Positions 24,698-32,874 of a stretch of 33,091 nucleotides of DNA are shown piece after piece. Below the pieces are notes generated by a model that was not told the DNA's origin, made no database searches, and saw only the letters and a list, made by a program, of their open reading frames with translations. Source of the stretch: Bacteroides_F sp964482605 (lineage in GTDB: Bacteria; Bacillota; Clostridia; Lachnospirales; Lachnospiraceae); NCBI GenBank assembly GCA_964482605.1, contig CAYZYS010000005.1, positions 1-33,091 on the forward strand, in the 5' to 3' direction. Within the stretch, counting starts at the first letter, position 1, and each line of letters opens with the position of its first letter. The position numbers and the translations under genes are program-made.

Positions 24698-25646
24698 CAT
24701 CATCCTCCTCGTCGCTGCTTTTCATCATGTTTTCCTGGACACGCCTGTACAGCTCCCTCGCCGCATTGTAGCCCATGTCCTTTGTCCTGTGGTTGACTGC
24801 CGCTGCCTCAACGATTACCGCCAGGTTACGCCCCGGACGCACCGGAAGCGTGTGGCACACCACCTTGTTGCCAAGATACTCCGTGTATTCCTCCTCAAGC
24901 CCAAGCCTGTCATACTCCTTCTCACGGTTCCAGTCCTCAAGCTTGATTACCATGTCTATCTGCTGCGTCTCCTTGACGCTCTCCACACCAAAAAGCGTCT
25001 TCACGTCAATGATTCCGATTCCGCGAAGCTCTATGAAATACTTGGTTATCCCCGGTGCGGTTCCTATGAGCGTGACATCGCTCACCTTCCTTATCTCTAC
25101 CGCATCATCCGTCACAAGCCTGTGTCCCCTCTTGATGAGCTCAAGGGCAGCCTCGCTTTTTCCTATTCCGCTTTCCCCCGTTATCAGCACACCCACACCG
25201 TACACGTCGACAAGCACACCGTGTATGACAATGCATGGCGCAAGCTTCACCTTGAGCCACCTGATTGTCTCCGCCATGAATGACGAGGTTTCCTCCATGG
25301 ACTTCAATATCGGGACACCGTACCTGACCGCAATCTCAAGCATATCCTCATCCGGCTCCAAATCACGGCACAATACCACGCATGGTATGTTGCTGGAAAG
25401 AAGCTGCGTGTACCTTAGCCTTCTCTCGTCAGGCGTCAGCGAATCCAGGTATGCCTGTTCAACGTAGCCTATACACTGAATCCTCTCATTGTCAAAATGG
25501 TCGTAAAACCCCGCAAGCTGCAGTGCCGGACGATTGACATCCGGCTGGTGCACCCATATGTTGGACACGTCCACATCAGGTGTCCTGTTTACAAGCTTCA
25601 TCTTCTTAATCACACTGGAGAGCTTGATCTTCTCTGCTGTCGCCAT
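24681..25646 (-). CDS. hprK: HPr kinase/phosphorylase
   Basis: HprK phosphorylates Ser46 of HPr and Crh using ATP or PPi and reverses it with phosphate, setting catabolite repression in Firmicutes. The 321-residue product (ATG at 25646, GGGG 6 bases upstream) has an N-terminal DRTGG-like domain, Walker A GESGIGKSEAALELI (about 150-164), VTDDAVEIRK, and the family signature ELRGIGIIDVKTLFG. It ends in an unusual acidic tail (SSDEEDDDDTDF). An HPr-like substrate is encoded five genes downstream. A promoter lies about 90 bases upstream. Confidence 0.96.
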   Translation of the reverse strand: MATAEKIKLSSVIKKMKLVNRTPDVDVSNIWVHQPDVNRPALQLAGFYDHFDNERIQCIGYVEQAYLDSLTPDERRLRYTQLLSSNIPCVVLCRDLEPDEDMLEIAVRYGVPILKSMEETSSFMAETIRWLKVKLAPCIVIHGVLVDVYGVGVLITGESGIGKSEAALELIKRGHRLVTDDAVEIRKVSDVTLIGTAPGITKYFIELRGIGIIDVKTLFGVESVKETQQIDMVIKLEDWNREKEYDRLGLEEEYTEYLGNKVVCHTLPVRPGRNLAVIVEAAAVNHRTKDMGYNAARELYRRVQENMMKSSDEEDDDDTDF

Positions 25647-25733
25647 AATAATCCCCATTTCCGCACCGCTTTTTTCGTACGACAAGCCTGTGTCAAGCAG
25701 TGCAAGGACACAAGACCCACACTAATATTCCCC

Positions 25734-25762
25734 ATTATAAGCGAAAAATGCAGATTATGCAA
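25734..25762 (-). promoter_or_regulatory. hprK: Putative sigma-A promoter for hprK
   Basis: On the minus strand TTGCAT (25757-25762) and a perfect TATAAT (25734-25739) are 17 bases apart, leaving a leader of about 80 bases before the hprK ATG. It probably drives hprK, the ROK kinase and, through the string, murB-rapZ-whiA. Confidence 0.72.
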
Positions 25763-25789
25763 TCCAGACTGAATAAAACAGTCAATGCA

Positions 25790-26542
25790 CTACACCCTCT
25801 CCATTGCCTCCCTGCAATGCCTGAAGCATGTCATCATCTCCGGCGAAAATGCACCGCACTCACCGTTGATTATCATTCTGTATGCCCTGTCCCTGTGAAT
25901 CGCCGCCTTGTACACCCTCTCAGACACCAGCGCATCATACACGTCGGCAACTGCCACCAGCTGTGCCGACAGGGGAATCTGCTCCCCCGAAATGCCCTCC
26001 GGGTAGCCGTTTCCATCATAACGCTCATGATGATAATGGCATATCTCCATGCCCACCTGCCTGTATTCCTCACTCCAGGTGCCCTGAATCTTCTCAATTA
26101 TCTCACAGCCTGTCAAAGTGTGGGACTTGATAAGCTCGAACTCCTCAGGCTCAAGCTTTGCGGGCTTTAACAAAATCTCATTCGGGATTGCAATCTTCCC
26201 GATGTCATGCAGCGGGCTTGCCGCAACAATCACGTCAACCTTCTCCCTTGTAAGCCCAGAATCAGGAAACCTTTCCAGATAATCATTGGCAAGTATCGAG
26301 GTGTATTTCCTCACCCTGGCGACATGCTCACCGCTTTCCAAATCCCTGTATTCCACAATGCTTCCCAGGAGCATTATCAAATCGTCATTGCTCTTCTTCA
26401 GGTGATCGCCCTGCAGCCTTAGAACCTCCTTCTGCTTTTCAACGGTTTCCTGAAGCTCCTCCTGCGTTTTTTTTAACAAAACCAGCTCATCCCTCATTGC
26501 AACGAGGGTGCTGCGCACCTTTTCATTCATCAATACATCCAT
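25790..26542 (-). CDS. HD-GYP domain protein (putative cyclic di-GMP phosphodiesterase)
   Basis: From the ATG at 26542 (GAGG 6 bases upstream) the product is 250 residues: an N-terminal coiled coil (EELQETVEKQKEVLRLQGD, about 25-50) and then an HD-GYP domain. Key residues are present: H-V-A-R-V-R, PLHDIGKIAIPNEILLKP, CHYHHERYDGNGYPEG and LVAVADVYDAL. HD-GYP enzymes open cyclic di-GMP or related dinucleotides; intact metal ligands and the GYP loop argue for activity. It has no sensor domain. It lies 75 bases after the FapA-type gene, with translational proximity, and the pair may act together. No diguanylate cyclase is in the window. Confidence 0.92.
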   Translation of the reverse strand: MDVLMNEKVRSTLVAMRDELVLLKKTQEELQETVEKQKEVLRLQGDHLKKSNDDLIMLLGSIVEYRDLESGEHVARVRKYTSILANDYLERFPDSGLTREKVDVIVAASPLHDIGKIAIPNEILLKPAKLEPEEFELIKSHTLTGCEIIEKIQGTWSEEYRQVGMEICHYHHERYDGNGYPEGISGEQIPLSAQLVAVADVYDALVSERVYKAAIHRDRAYRMIINGECGAFSPEMMTCFRHCREAMERV

Positions 26543-26617
26543 GACAACCTCATTTCCGGGCATCAAGGGGGATGCCGCCCCATCACGGCACCCCCCGACT
26601 GTCCAATTATTCAATGC

Positions 26618-28642
26618 CTATATGGCACCGATGTAAAGCTCTTCACCCTTCTGGCTAAGCACGCCATTTCTCATCTGTCTCGGATGGTATTCCTTCTGAT
26701 TAAACACCACCGTCACATTGCTGTACATCTGCCCCTCAATGATTATCCTGGATTTCAGTGCCTTGCCAATCCTTGCGGACAACGCCGCAAGCTTTGATTC
26801 GCACTGCCGTTTCTCCTGCTCCTTGTCGTTAATTGACTTCTCCATCCCAAGGAACATTGCAATCCCATTGCGCTCCACCTCATTGTATTTCCTGCATATC
26901 GTATTATATGTCTCCCTGAGCCTTCCCAATTCCTCCTCCAGAATCTCCTTCTGTTCCTCTGCGATTCTGTAATCCTGCACCATTCTTGCATTTACTCCGG
27001 CATCAAGGACTGTTTCGCGTCCCACCTCATTTCCTGCATTGGACAGGCATAAGCCCTTCTCGGCGTAGGCACTTCCGCCAACAATCCCTCCATTCCTTCC
27101 ATAGGTTACAATGCCGCCTCTTGCCGTAAGGGTGGAATTAAGACTTGCGGAAAGGTAAATGTTGCCGCCTGCCGTGACGCTGGCATCTTCAAAATACCTG
27201 CCGATGACACTACCAAGTGCCTTGATGCTGCCACGCCCATACGCTCCCTTGAGCCCCTTGCGCACAAGCACGTTCCTTCCGCTGCTGATTGTGGAACTCC
27301 TAAGCACACCGTCCAGCACCACGTCACCTGTTGCGCGAATCTCATAGTCACCGTCAACATTGCCGCTCACAAGCACACTTCCGTCAAAATCAATCACCTT
27401 GTTGTCAACATTGGGCTCATCCACCACAAGAAGCGGTTCAACATGCATGCGAAACTTCTTAAGCCTTACATGCCCGTCGCTTGCCGCAACATATGTCCTG
27501 TCATCAGGAAGCAGCCGGAAGCCACGTCCTGTCAAATGCTGCAGCTCCTTCCCCTTCCTGCCTGCAACCTTCTGCCCCGTGACGGTGATGCCGTCACTTC
27601 CTGCCACAGCCGGGTAATAGGTTGCAAGTGTCTGTCCCTGGCTGACACGTTCAAACCATTTTATCTTCTGGAAATCCGCCCCTCCATCTGGTGTCTGTTC
27701 AGGCATTTCGTTGAGCACGGGGTCAAAGTTCCAGTCATAATACCCGTCATGCCCGCTGCCGCACCTGACGCCCGATGCAAGCAAAACCCAGTTTTTTCCT
27801 GCCCTAAGCTGCCTCACGACCTCCTCATAGCCACCATCATTGATTCCATACACTATCCCATACCTTTTTGAAAGGCATTCAATGTCATATGCATCCGGCC
27901 TCCAACCTGGGTCAGTTACCTCTATGTAGGCGCTCATGCCGTCATTGCTGACATGCAGGCGGCATCCGCCGTCATCATAGGATTTCCATACATTTCCCGT
28001 GGTAAAGGACACCTTTGATGCCCTCATGGCATGCCTTTTGTCCCTCATCGCCTTAGCCGTGTACATCAGGCTGGCGTATGCACCCACGTCAAGACCTTCC
28101 TCAAGCCCGCGCCGTATCTCATGCATCTGCCAGTAGGAATACCTTGGATTGGAGTACAGCTTTACGTTCACGCGGCTTTGGAGGCCTTTCCGTATCTCAC
28201 GCATTTTCCTCCAGGTGTACTTAGGGTCGGCATACACCGACACGTCAACACCCCTGATTATCCCCAGGGTAATCTGCCTTATGCATGCCCCCTGATAGCA
28301 TTTATCAAGATATGGGGCAATGTCAGCATGTGCGGAAAGCGCAAAGCGTATCGCCTCAAGCTGCCCACTGTCATAGCCCTCCTCAACGTACGGCACCAGG
28401 TCAAGGCCCTCCAGCACCCCGCGCCTCATCTCATGTAATACACCAATGTCATACTGCACATATGGCGTCAAGTCAATTCCTGCCTCCATTCCCTTTCTTA
28501 TCTGCCTCATCAGGTAATGTGAATACTCCGGCCTGGAATACTTTGACACATCAAGCCCTTCATTAATGCCTTTTTCTATCTCCCCCGTCTGCAGGATGTC
28601 AAATTCCGCCTTATCGTTCAGTAAATCCTCAAAACGGTCCAT
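26618..28642 (-). CDS. FapA-type protein (DUF342) with seven N-terminal 26-residue repeats
   Basis: The 674-residue product starts with seven tandem units of about 26 residues (22-201) with the pattern I-R-x-G-x-x-x-G-x-D-V/L-x-x-Y-x-x-x-x-Y-x-x-x-Q-M. One unit is 2 shorter. Similar repeats occur in many Firmicute proteins, often mobile-element encoded. The rest matches FapA/DUF342: YIEVTDPGWRPDAYDIECL, NWVLLASG, a beta-helix-like polymer region rich in GNVDG, GRNVLVRKG, AGGNIYLSAS, YGRNGGIVGG, then a coiled coil (about 565-640). FapA in Vibrio affects polar flagellar placement; no flagellar genes are here, so its job is open. SD GGAG lies 10 bases before the ATG. Confidence 0.9.
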   Translation of the reverse strand: MDRFEDLLNDKAEFDILQTGEIEKGINEGLDVSKYSRPEYSHYLMRQIRKGMEAGIDLTPYVQYDIGVLHEMRRGVLEGLDLVPYVEEGYDSGQLEAIRFALSAHADIAPYLDKCYQGACIRQITLGIIRGVDVSVYADPKYTWRKMREIRKGLQSRVNVKLYSNPRYSYWQMHEIRRGLEEGLDVGAYASLMYTAKAMRDKRHAMRASKVSFTTGNVWKSYDDGGCRLHVSNDGMSAYIEVTDPGWRPDAYDIECLSKRYGIVYGINDGGYEEVVRQLRAGKNWVLLASGVRCGSGHDGYYDWNFDPVLNEMPEQTPDGGADFQKIKWFERVSQGQTLATYYPAVAGSDGITVTGQKVAGRKGKELQHLTGRGFRLLPDDRTYVAASDGHVRLKKFRMHVEPLLVVDEPNVDNKVIDFDGSVLVSGNVDGDYEIRATGDVVLDGVLRSSTISSGRNVLVRKGLKGAYGRGSIKALGSVIGRYFEDASVTAGGNIYLSASLNSTLTARGGIVTYGRNGGIVGGSAYAEKGLCLSNAGNEVGRETVLDAGVNARMVQDYRIAEEQKEILEEELGRLRETYNTICRKYNEVERNGIAMFLGMEKSINDKEQEKRQCESKLAALSARIGKALKSRIIIEGQMYSNVTVVFNQKEYHPRQMRNGVLSQKGEELYIGAI

Positions 28643-28689
28643 ATGTCCTCACTCCTATGGCTTATTTCAATATGTGCCAGGATGAAAAA

Positions 28690-28721
28690 AAGGGGCACGC
28701 AGATACTATCCACGACCCCTT
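28690..28721 (-). terminator. Probable terminator after dapL
   Basis: On the minus strand AAGGGG and CCCCTT pair at the base of a ~20-base loop, followed by a run of eight T. The stem is short with poor inner pairing, but the T-run and position fit. Confidence 0.5.
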
Positions 28722-28792
28722 ATTAGTCATATAACCAGTATATCCATTATCTCGCCAACTGTCAACAGTTCAGAAAAATATTAATATGGCAT

Positions 28793-30010
28793 TTACATTA
28801 TGTTTACAATTCTGTCAATTGCCGCAACAGTATTCTCATATGAGCCAAATGCCGTTAATCTGAAGTACCCTTCACCGCTAGGTCCAAAGCCTGAGCCCGG
28901 CGTTCCTACGACATTTGCCTTCTCAAGGAGGTAATCGAAGAACTCCCAGGAGGTCATGTTGTCAGGTGTCTTAAGCCAGATGTATGGCGCATTCACACCG
29001 CCGGACACGGTGTAGCCCGCAGCGGAAAGCCCCTCACGGATAACCTTTGCATTGTTCATGTAGTACGCAATCTGTTCCCTCGTCTGTCGCTGCCCCTCAT
29101 CTGAATACACGGCCTCACCTGCCCTCTGGACAATGTACGGCGCACCATTGAACTTGGTTCCGTGGCGCCTTGCCCACAGGCTGTGAAGTGTCACGTCACC
29201 CTGCTTCAAATCCTTTGGAATGACGGTAAAGCCAAGGCGGAGTCCCGTAAAGCCCGCATTCTTGGAAAAGCTGCGAAGCTCTATGGCACACGTTCTCGCA
29301 CCTTCACACTCATAGATGGTGTGCGGCACGTCATCCTCTGAAATATATGCCTCATAGGCTGCATCATAAATGATGACTGCCCCAACCTTGTTGGCGTAAT
29401 CAACCCAGCGCTGAAGCTCTGATTTTGTTATCGTCGAGCCGGTAGGGTTATTCGGGAAGCACAGGTAAATGATGTCCGGCGTCTCCTTCGGAAGCTCCGG
29501 CGCAAAATTGGTGGCTGCGGTACACGGCATGTATATCACATTGCTCCACCTCTGCTCATCAGGAATGTAATCACCCGTCCTTCCTGCCATGGCGTTGGTG
29601 TCAACATACACCGGATACACAGGGTCACACACCGCGATTTTGTTATCCACCGAGAAAATGTCACCGATGTTGCCGGAGTCACTCTTTGCCCCGTCACTCA
29701 CAAATATCTCATCTGCACTGATGTCAGCGCCCCTCTTTTTGTAGTCCTTCTCTGCAATCACTGAGCGAAGGAACTCATATCCCAGGTCAGGCGCATATCC
29801 CCTGAAGGTCTCAGCCTTTCCCATCTCGTCCACGGACTTGTGAAGCGCGTCAATCACAGTCGTTGAAAGCGGCAGCGTCACATCCCCAATCCCAAGGCGT
29901 ATGATTTTCTTGTCAGGGTTTGCCTGCGCAAATGCGTTGACCTTCTTTCCGATTGTGGAAAAAAGATAGCTTCCAGGCAGCTTTAAGTAGTTGTCATTAA
30001 TCTTAAACAT
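28793..30010 (-). CDS. dapL: LL-diaminopimelate aminotransferase
   Basis: DapL converts tetrahydrodipicolinate plus glutamate directly to LL-2,6-diaminopimelate, bypassing the acylated intermediates of lysine and cell-wall synthesis; it is PLP-dependent and cytosolic. The 405-residue product has the family N-terminus FKINDNYLKLPGSYLFSTI, IRLGIGDVTLPL, the PLP-contact CFPNNPTGSTI, the Schiff-base Lys in SFSKNAGFTGLRLGF, and a C-terminal GTPGSGFGPSGEGYFRL. Length is usual (about 400). dapF precedes it by 37 bases, and GGAGG lies about 13 bases upstream of the ATG. It supplies the epimerase substrate to its operon partner. Confidence 0.96.
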   Translation of the reverse strand: MFKINDNYLKLPGSYLFSTIGKKVNAFAQANPDKKIIRLGIGDVTLPLSTTVIDALHKSVDEMGKAETFRGYAPDLGYEFLRSVIAEKDYKKRGADISADEIFVSDGAKSDSGNIGDIFSVDNKIAVCDPVYPVYVDTNAMAGRTGDYIPDEQRWSNVIYMPCTAATNFAPELPKETPDIIYLCFPNNPTGSTITKSELQRWVDYANKVGAVIIYDAAYEAYISEDDVPHTIYECEGARTCAIELRSFSKNAGFTGLRLGFTVIPKDLKQGDVTLHSLWARRHGTKFNGAPYIVQRAGEAVYSDEGQRQTREQIAYYMNNAKVIREGLSAAGYTVSGGVNAPYIWLKTPDNMTSWEFFDYLLEKANVVGTPGSGFGPSGEGYFRLTAFGSYENTVAAIDRIVNIM

Positions 30011-30047
30011 ATGTAAATAATCCTCCAGTATAAATTATATGCCAGGG

Positions 30048-30890
30048 CTAAATGTCGCCCTCAAACACCGTAACCGCTGGCCCCGTAAGGTACACATTGT
30101 TTTCCTCACGGTTCCACTCAATCTCAAGGTCGCCCCCGCGAAGATGGAGCGTTGCCTTTTCCTCACTAAGTCCGTTTAACACGGCAGCCACAAGGCTTGC
30201 GCATGCGCCTGTTCCGCAGGCAAGCGTCTCACCTGAGCCTCTCTCCCACACCCTCATGTCAAGGTTGCTTCTATCCCTCACCACAATAAATTCAGTGTTA
30301 ATCCTCTCAGGAAACATTTCGTGGTTTTCAAACAGCGGCCCCGTCCTTTCAAGGTCAAAGCCCTGCAGGTCAAACCCCTGCCCCATGAACACCACGCAGT
30401 GCGGGTTACCCATGGAAACGCATGTAACCCGGTATTCCGTCCCGCCCACATCAAGCGGCTGGTCAACCACATTTTCCGTGGAAAACAAGGTGGGGATTTT
30501 CAGCGCCGCAAGCTCCGGCGCCCCCATGTTCACCCTTGCACCCACGCATACATTTTCGCCGTCATCAACCAGAAGGTCGATTGTCTTGATGCCTGCAAGT
30601 GTCTCCACCGTTATTCGCCTCTTGTCCGTGAGGCGGTGGTCATACACGAATTTTGCCACGCAACGGATGCCATTGCCGCACATCTGCGCCCTTGAGCCGT
30701 CCGCATTGTACATCTCCATGCAAAAATCCGCCACATCTGAGGAACGAATCAGGATAAGCCCATCCGAGCCGATGCCAAAGTGCCTGTCACTCACACGCAC
30801 AGCCACCCCCGGCGCATCATCAATCATTGAAGCGGTGCAGTCAACGTACACATAGTCATTACCCGCACCATGCATTTTGGTAAACCTCAT
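30048..30890 (-). CDS. dapF: Diaminopimelate epimerase
   Basis: DapF interconverts LL- and meso-diaminopimelate, the last step before peptidoglycan cross-linking and lysine. The 280-residue product has both active-site cysteines: MCGNGIRC (about residue 76) and LACGTGAC (about 222). It also has FTKMHGAGNDYV at the N-terminus and CVSMGNPHCVVF in the middle. The ATG at 30890 is preceded by AAGGGCGG; a GTG at 30935 would add 15 residues with no family match and would run through a strong hairpin. It leads dapL in the same operon. Confidence 0.96.
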   Translation of the reverse strand: MRFTKMHGAGNDYVYVDCTASMIDDAPGVAVRVSDRHFGIGSDGLILIRSSDVADFCMEMYNADGSRAQMCGNGIRCVAKFVYDHRLTDKRRITVETLAGIKTIDLLVDDGENVCVGARVNMGAPELAALKIPTLFSTENVVDQPLDVGGTEYRVTCVSMGNPHCVVFMGQGFDLQGFDLERTGPLFENHEMFPERINTEFIVVRDRSNLDMRVWERGSGETLACGTGACASLVAAVLNGLSEEKATLHLRGGDLEIEWNREENNVYLTGPAVTVFEGDI

Positions 30891-30903
30891 AGCCGCCCTT
30901 CCC

Positions 30904-30943
30904 GTGATATGTGACGCAAGCTGCCTTGCGCGCACACCATCAC
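30904..30943 (-). promoter_or_regulatory. Hairpin between the ANTAR gene and dapF
   Basis: A long imperfect hairpin: GTGA/TCAC outer, GTG/CAC middle, and CGCAA/TTGCG inner stem with a hexaloop. It lies just before the dapF ribosome site. No T-run follows, so it is not a standard terminator. It may stabilise or process the glnA-to-dap RNA or limit dapF translation. Confidence 0.5.
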
Positions 30944-30956
30944 TGCTTCTAATTCA

Positions 30957-31502
30957 TTATGAATATATGCTTATGACCATCTGCGCAGACTCCACAAAGC
31001 TGCTTCCGCTGTCCATGCTGCACTTCTGTATGTAGCGGTGCGCCTCCGGCTCCGTCAGGTTATTCTTCTCCATGAGAAGCGTCTTCGCCTCAAGGATGAT
31101 TTTCTCCTCATCCTCCGTGTGGCGCCTTGGGGTTGTTCTCGCCCTCCGCCGCCTGCGAAGCTGTGACTGGAGCATCATCTGCAGGGTACTGAGAAGGTCA
31201 TTTACCTTGATTGGCATTGCAGCACATACAATATCATTATATTCACAATCGTCCCACAGATTCTTCGAGGCGACCAAAAGAAGCTCAAAGCTCCTTGGCT
31301 TGCACTCATAGAGCTGCGTGTATATCATGTCACTTAACTTGTAGCCACATATGATTATGCCATCCGACAGCGCTTCCGCCGTGCTTATCGCCTGGGCTCC
31401 CGATGTACAGACAGGAGCCACCTGGTAACCATTGCGCACAAGAAGTCCCTTTATCGCCTTTGCCTCCTCTATCTTTGGAAAGGCCACAACAATCGTCGCC
31501 AT
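30957..31502 (-). CDS. ANTAR-domain regulator with degenerate receiver (NitR-like)
   Basis: The 181-residue product has a receiver-like N-terminus (MATIVVAF to TLQMMLQSQ, about 1-112), a basic linker (LRRRRRARTT), and a C-terminal ANTAR domain (EEKIILEAKTLLMEKNNLTEPEAHRYIQ, then VESAQMVI, about 130-178). ANTAR proteins bind paired RNA hairpins and prevent termination. The receiver lacks the acidic pair near residue 8-9, and the usual phospho-Asp region reads GIIICGYKLSD, with no Asp at the expected place. It is probably not phosphorylated. It follows glnA by ~20 bases; in Clostridia such regulators beside glnA (NitR type) control nitrogen genes. Confidence 0.88.
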   Translation of the reverse strand: MATIVVAFPKIEEAKAIKGLLVRNGYQVAPVCTSGAQAISTAEALSDGIIICGYKLSDMIYTQLYECKPRSFELLLVASKNLWDDCEYNDIVCAAMPIKVNDLLSTLQMMLQSQLRRRRRARTTPRRHTEDEEKIILEAKTLLMEKNNLTEPEAHRYIQKCSMDSGSSFVESAQMVISIYS

Positions 31503-31522
31503 GAATGCTCCTCACAATCACA

Positions 31523-32860
31523 TCAATACTTGTTAAGGTATTCATCAAGCTCCCACTGCGTCACCTGCCTGCGGTAGGTTGACCACTCCGCTTCCTTTGC
31601 CTCTATGTACTTCTTGGCAATCCTGCTTCCAAGCACACCCGTCACGAACTTGTCGCCCCTTAGGCACTGCAGCGCCTCATACAGGTTGCACGGAAGCGGC
31701 TCAACACCCACAAACTCACGCTCATCATCCGTCATGTCAAATATGTTGGTATCGATGCCCTTTGGCGCATCAAGCTTGTTCTTTATTCCGTCAAGCCCTG
31801 CAGCAAGGCACACCGCAAGGGTAAGGTACGGATTGGCGGTTGAATCGGGGCTTCTTAATTCTATCCTTGCACTCTGCCCCCTTGCCGCAGGAATCCTGAT
31901 AAGCGGGCTTCTGTTGGTTGCGGACCATGCAATGTAAAGCGGAGCCTCAAAGCCAGGCACAAGCCTCTTATATGAGTTCACAAGCGGATTGGCAATCGCC
32001 GTGATTGCCTTCATGTGCCGCATGAGTCCGGCTATGAAATAATATGCCTCCTCGCTAAGCCCAAGCTTACCTTCGCTGTCATCAAAAACATCCTTGCCCG
32101 TCTCCCTGTCCATGAGGGACATGTTGATGTGCATGCCTGAACCGCAGCATTCCTTCTTCGGCTTTGGCATGAAGGTCGCATGAAGCCCATGCCTTTGTGC
32201 TATCGACTTTACCGTAAGCTTAAAGGTCATGAGGTTGTCTGCAGTGGCAAGCGCCTCATCATATTTGAAATCAATCTCATGCTGGGCAGGGGAAATCTCA
32301 TGGTGTGATGCCTCCACCTCAAAGTCCATGTCCTCAAGCGTAAGCACCATGTCCCTGCGGACATTCTCAGCCCTGTCGGACGGTCCCAAGTCAAAGTACC
32401 CCGCACGCTCATGCGTGATGGTTGTAGGAAGTCCGTCATCATCAGTATGGAACAGGTAAAATTCGCACTCCGGTCCCACGTTGAACGTATAGCCCATGTC
32501 TTGCGCTTCCCTGATTACCTTCTTCAAAATGTACCGTGGGTCCCCCTCATAAGGCGTACCGTCCATCCTGTACACATCGCAGATAAACCTTGCAACCCTT
32601 CCCTGCTGCGGTCTCCACGGAAATATCGCAAACGTGTTGAGGTCGGGATGAAGGTACATGTCGGACTCCTCAATCCTCACGACACCGTCAAGCGCAGACC
32701 CGTCAAAGGTACATTTATTGTCGAGCGCCTTAATCAGCTGGCTTGAGGTAATCGCCACATTTTTCAAAACCCCGAATATGTCCGTGAACTGAAGACGGAT
32801 AAACTCAACGTCTTCCTCCTCCACAATCCTTATAATGTCTTCCCTGGTGTAATTATGCAT
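31523..32860 (-). CDS. glnA: Glutamine synthetase, type I
   Basis: GlnA makes glutamine from glutamate, ammonia and ATP in a cytosolic dodecamer. From the ATG at 32860 (GGAG 6 bases upstream) the product is 445 residues, as expected for the short GSI-alpha form. Seen: the N-terminal VEFIRLQFTDIFGVLKN, VGPECEFYLF, SHHEISPAQHEIDFKYDEALATADN, GSGMHINMSL, NPLVNSYKRLVPGFEAP and NRSPLIRIP. I see no adenylylation-loop insert of the longer beta type. A consensus promoter and a structured leader precede it, and an ANTAR regulator follows, pointing to RNA-level nitrogen control. Confidence 0.96.
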   Translation of the reverse strand: MHNYTREDIIRIVEEEDVEFIRLQFTDIFGVLKNVAITSSQLIKALDNKCTFDGSALDGVVRIEESDMYLHPDLNTFAIFPWRPQQGRVARFICDVYRMDGTPYEGDPRYILKKVIREAQDMGYTFNVGPECEFYLFHTDDDGLPTTITHERAGYFDLGPSDRAENVRRDMVLTLEDMDFEVEASHHEISPAQHEIDFKYDEALATADNLMTFKLTVKSIAQRHGLHATFMPKPKKECCGSGMHINMSLMDRETGKDVFDDSEGKLGLSEEAYYFIAGLMRHMKAITAIANPLVNSYKRLVPGFEAPLYIAWSATNRSPLIRIPAARGQSARIELRSPDSTANPYLTLAVCLAAGLDGIKNKLDAPKGIDTNIFDMTDDEREFVGVEPLPCNLYEALQCLRGDKFVTGVLGSRIAKKYIEAKEAEWSTYRRQVTQWELDEYLNKY

Positions 32861-32874
32861 ATCCTTCTCCATTC

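Noticed and set aside
25764..25785. GACTG/CAGTC stem after the HD-GYP gene, considered as a terminator
   Set aside because: The stem is only 5 bp, with a 7-base loop and no clean T-run directly after it. Read-through into hprK remains possible.
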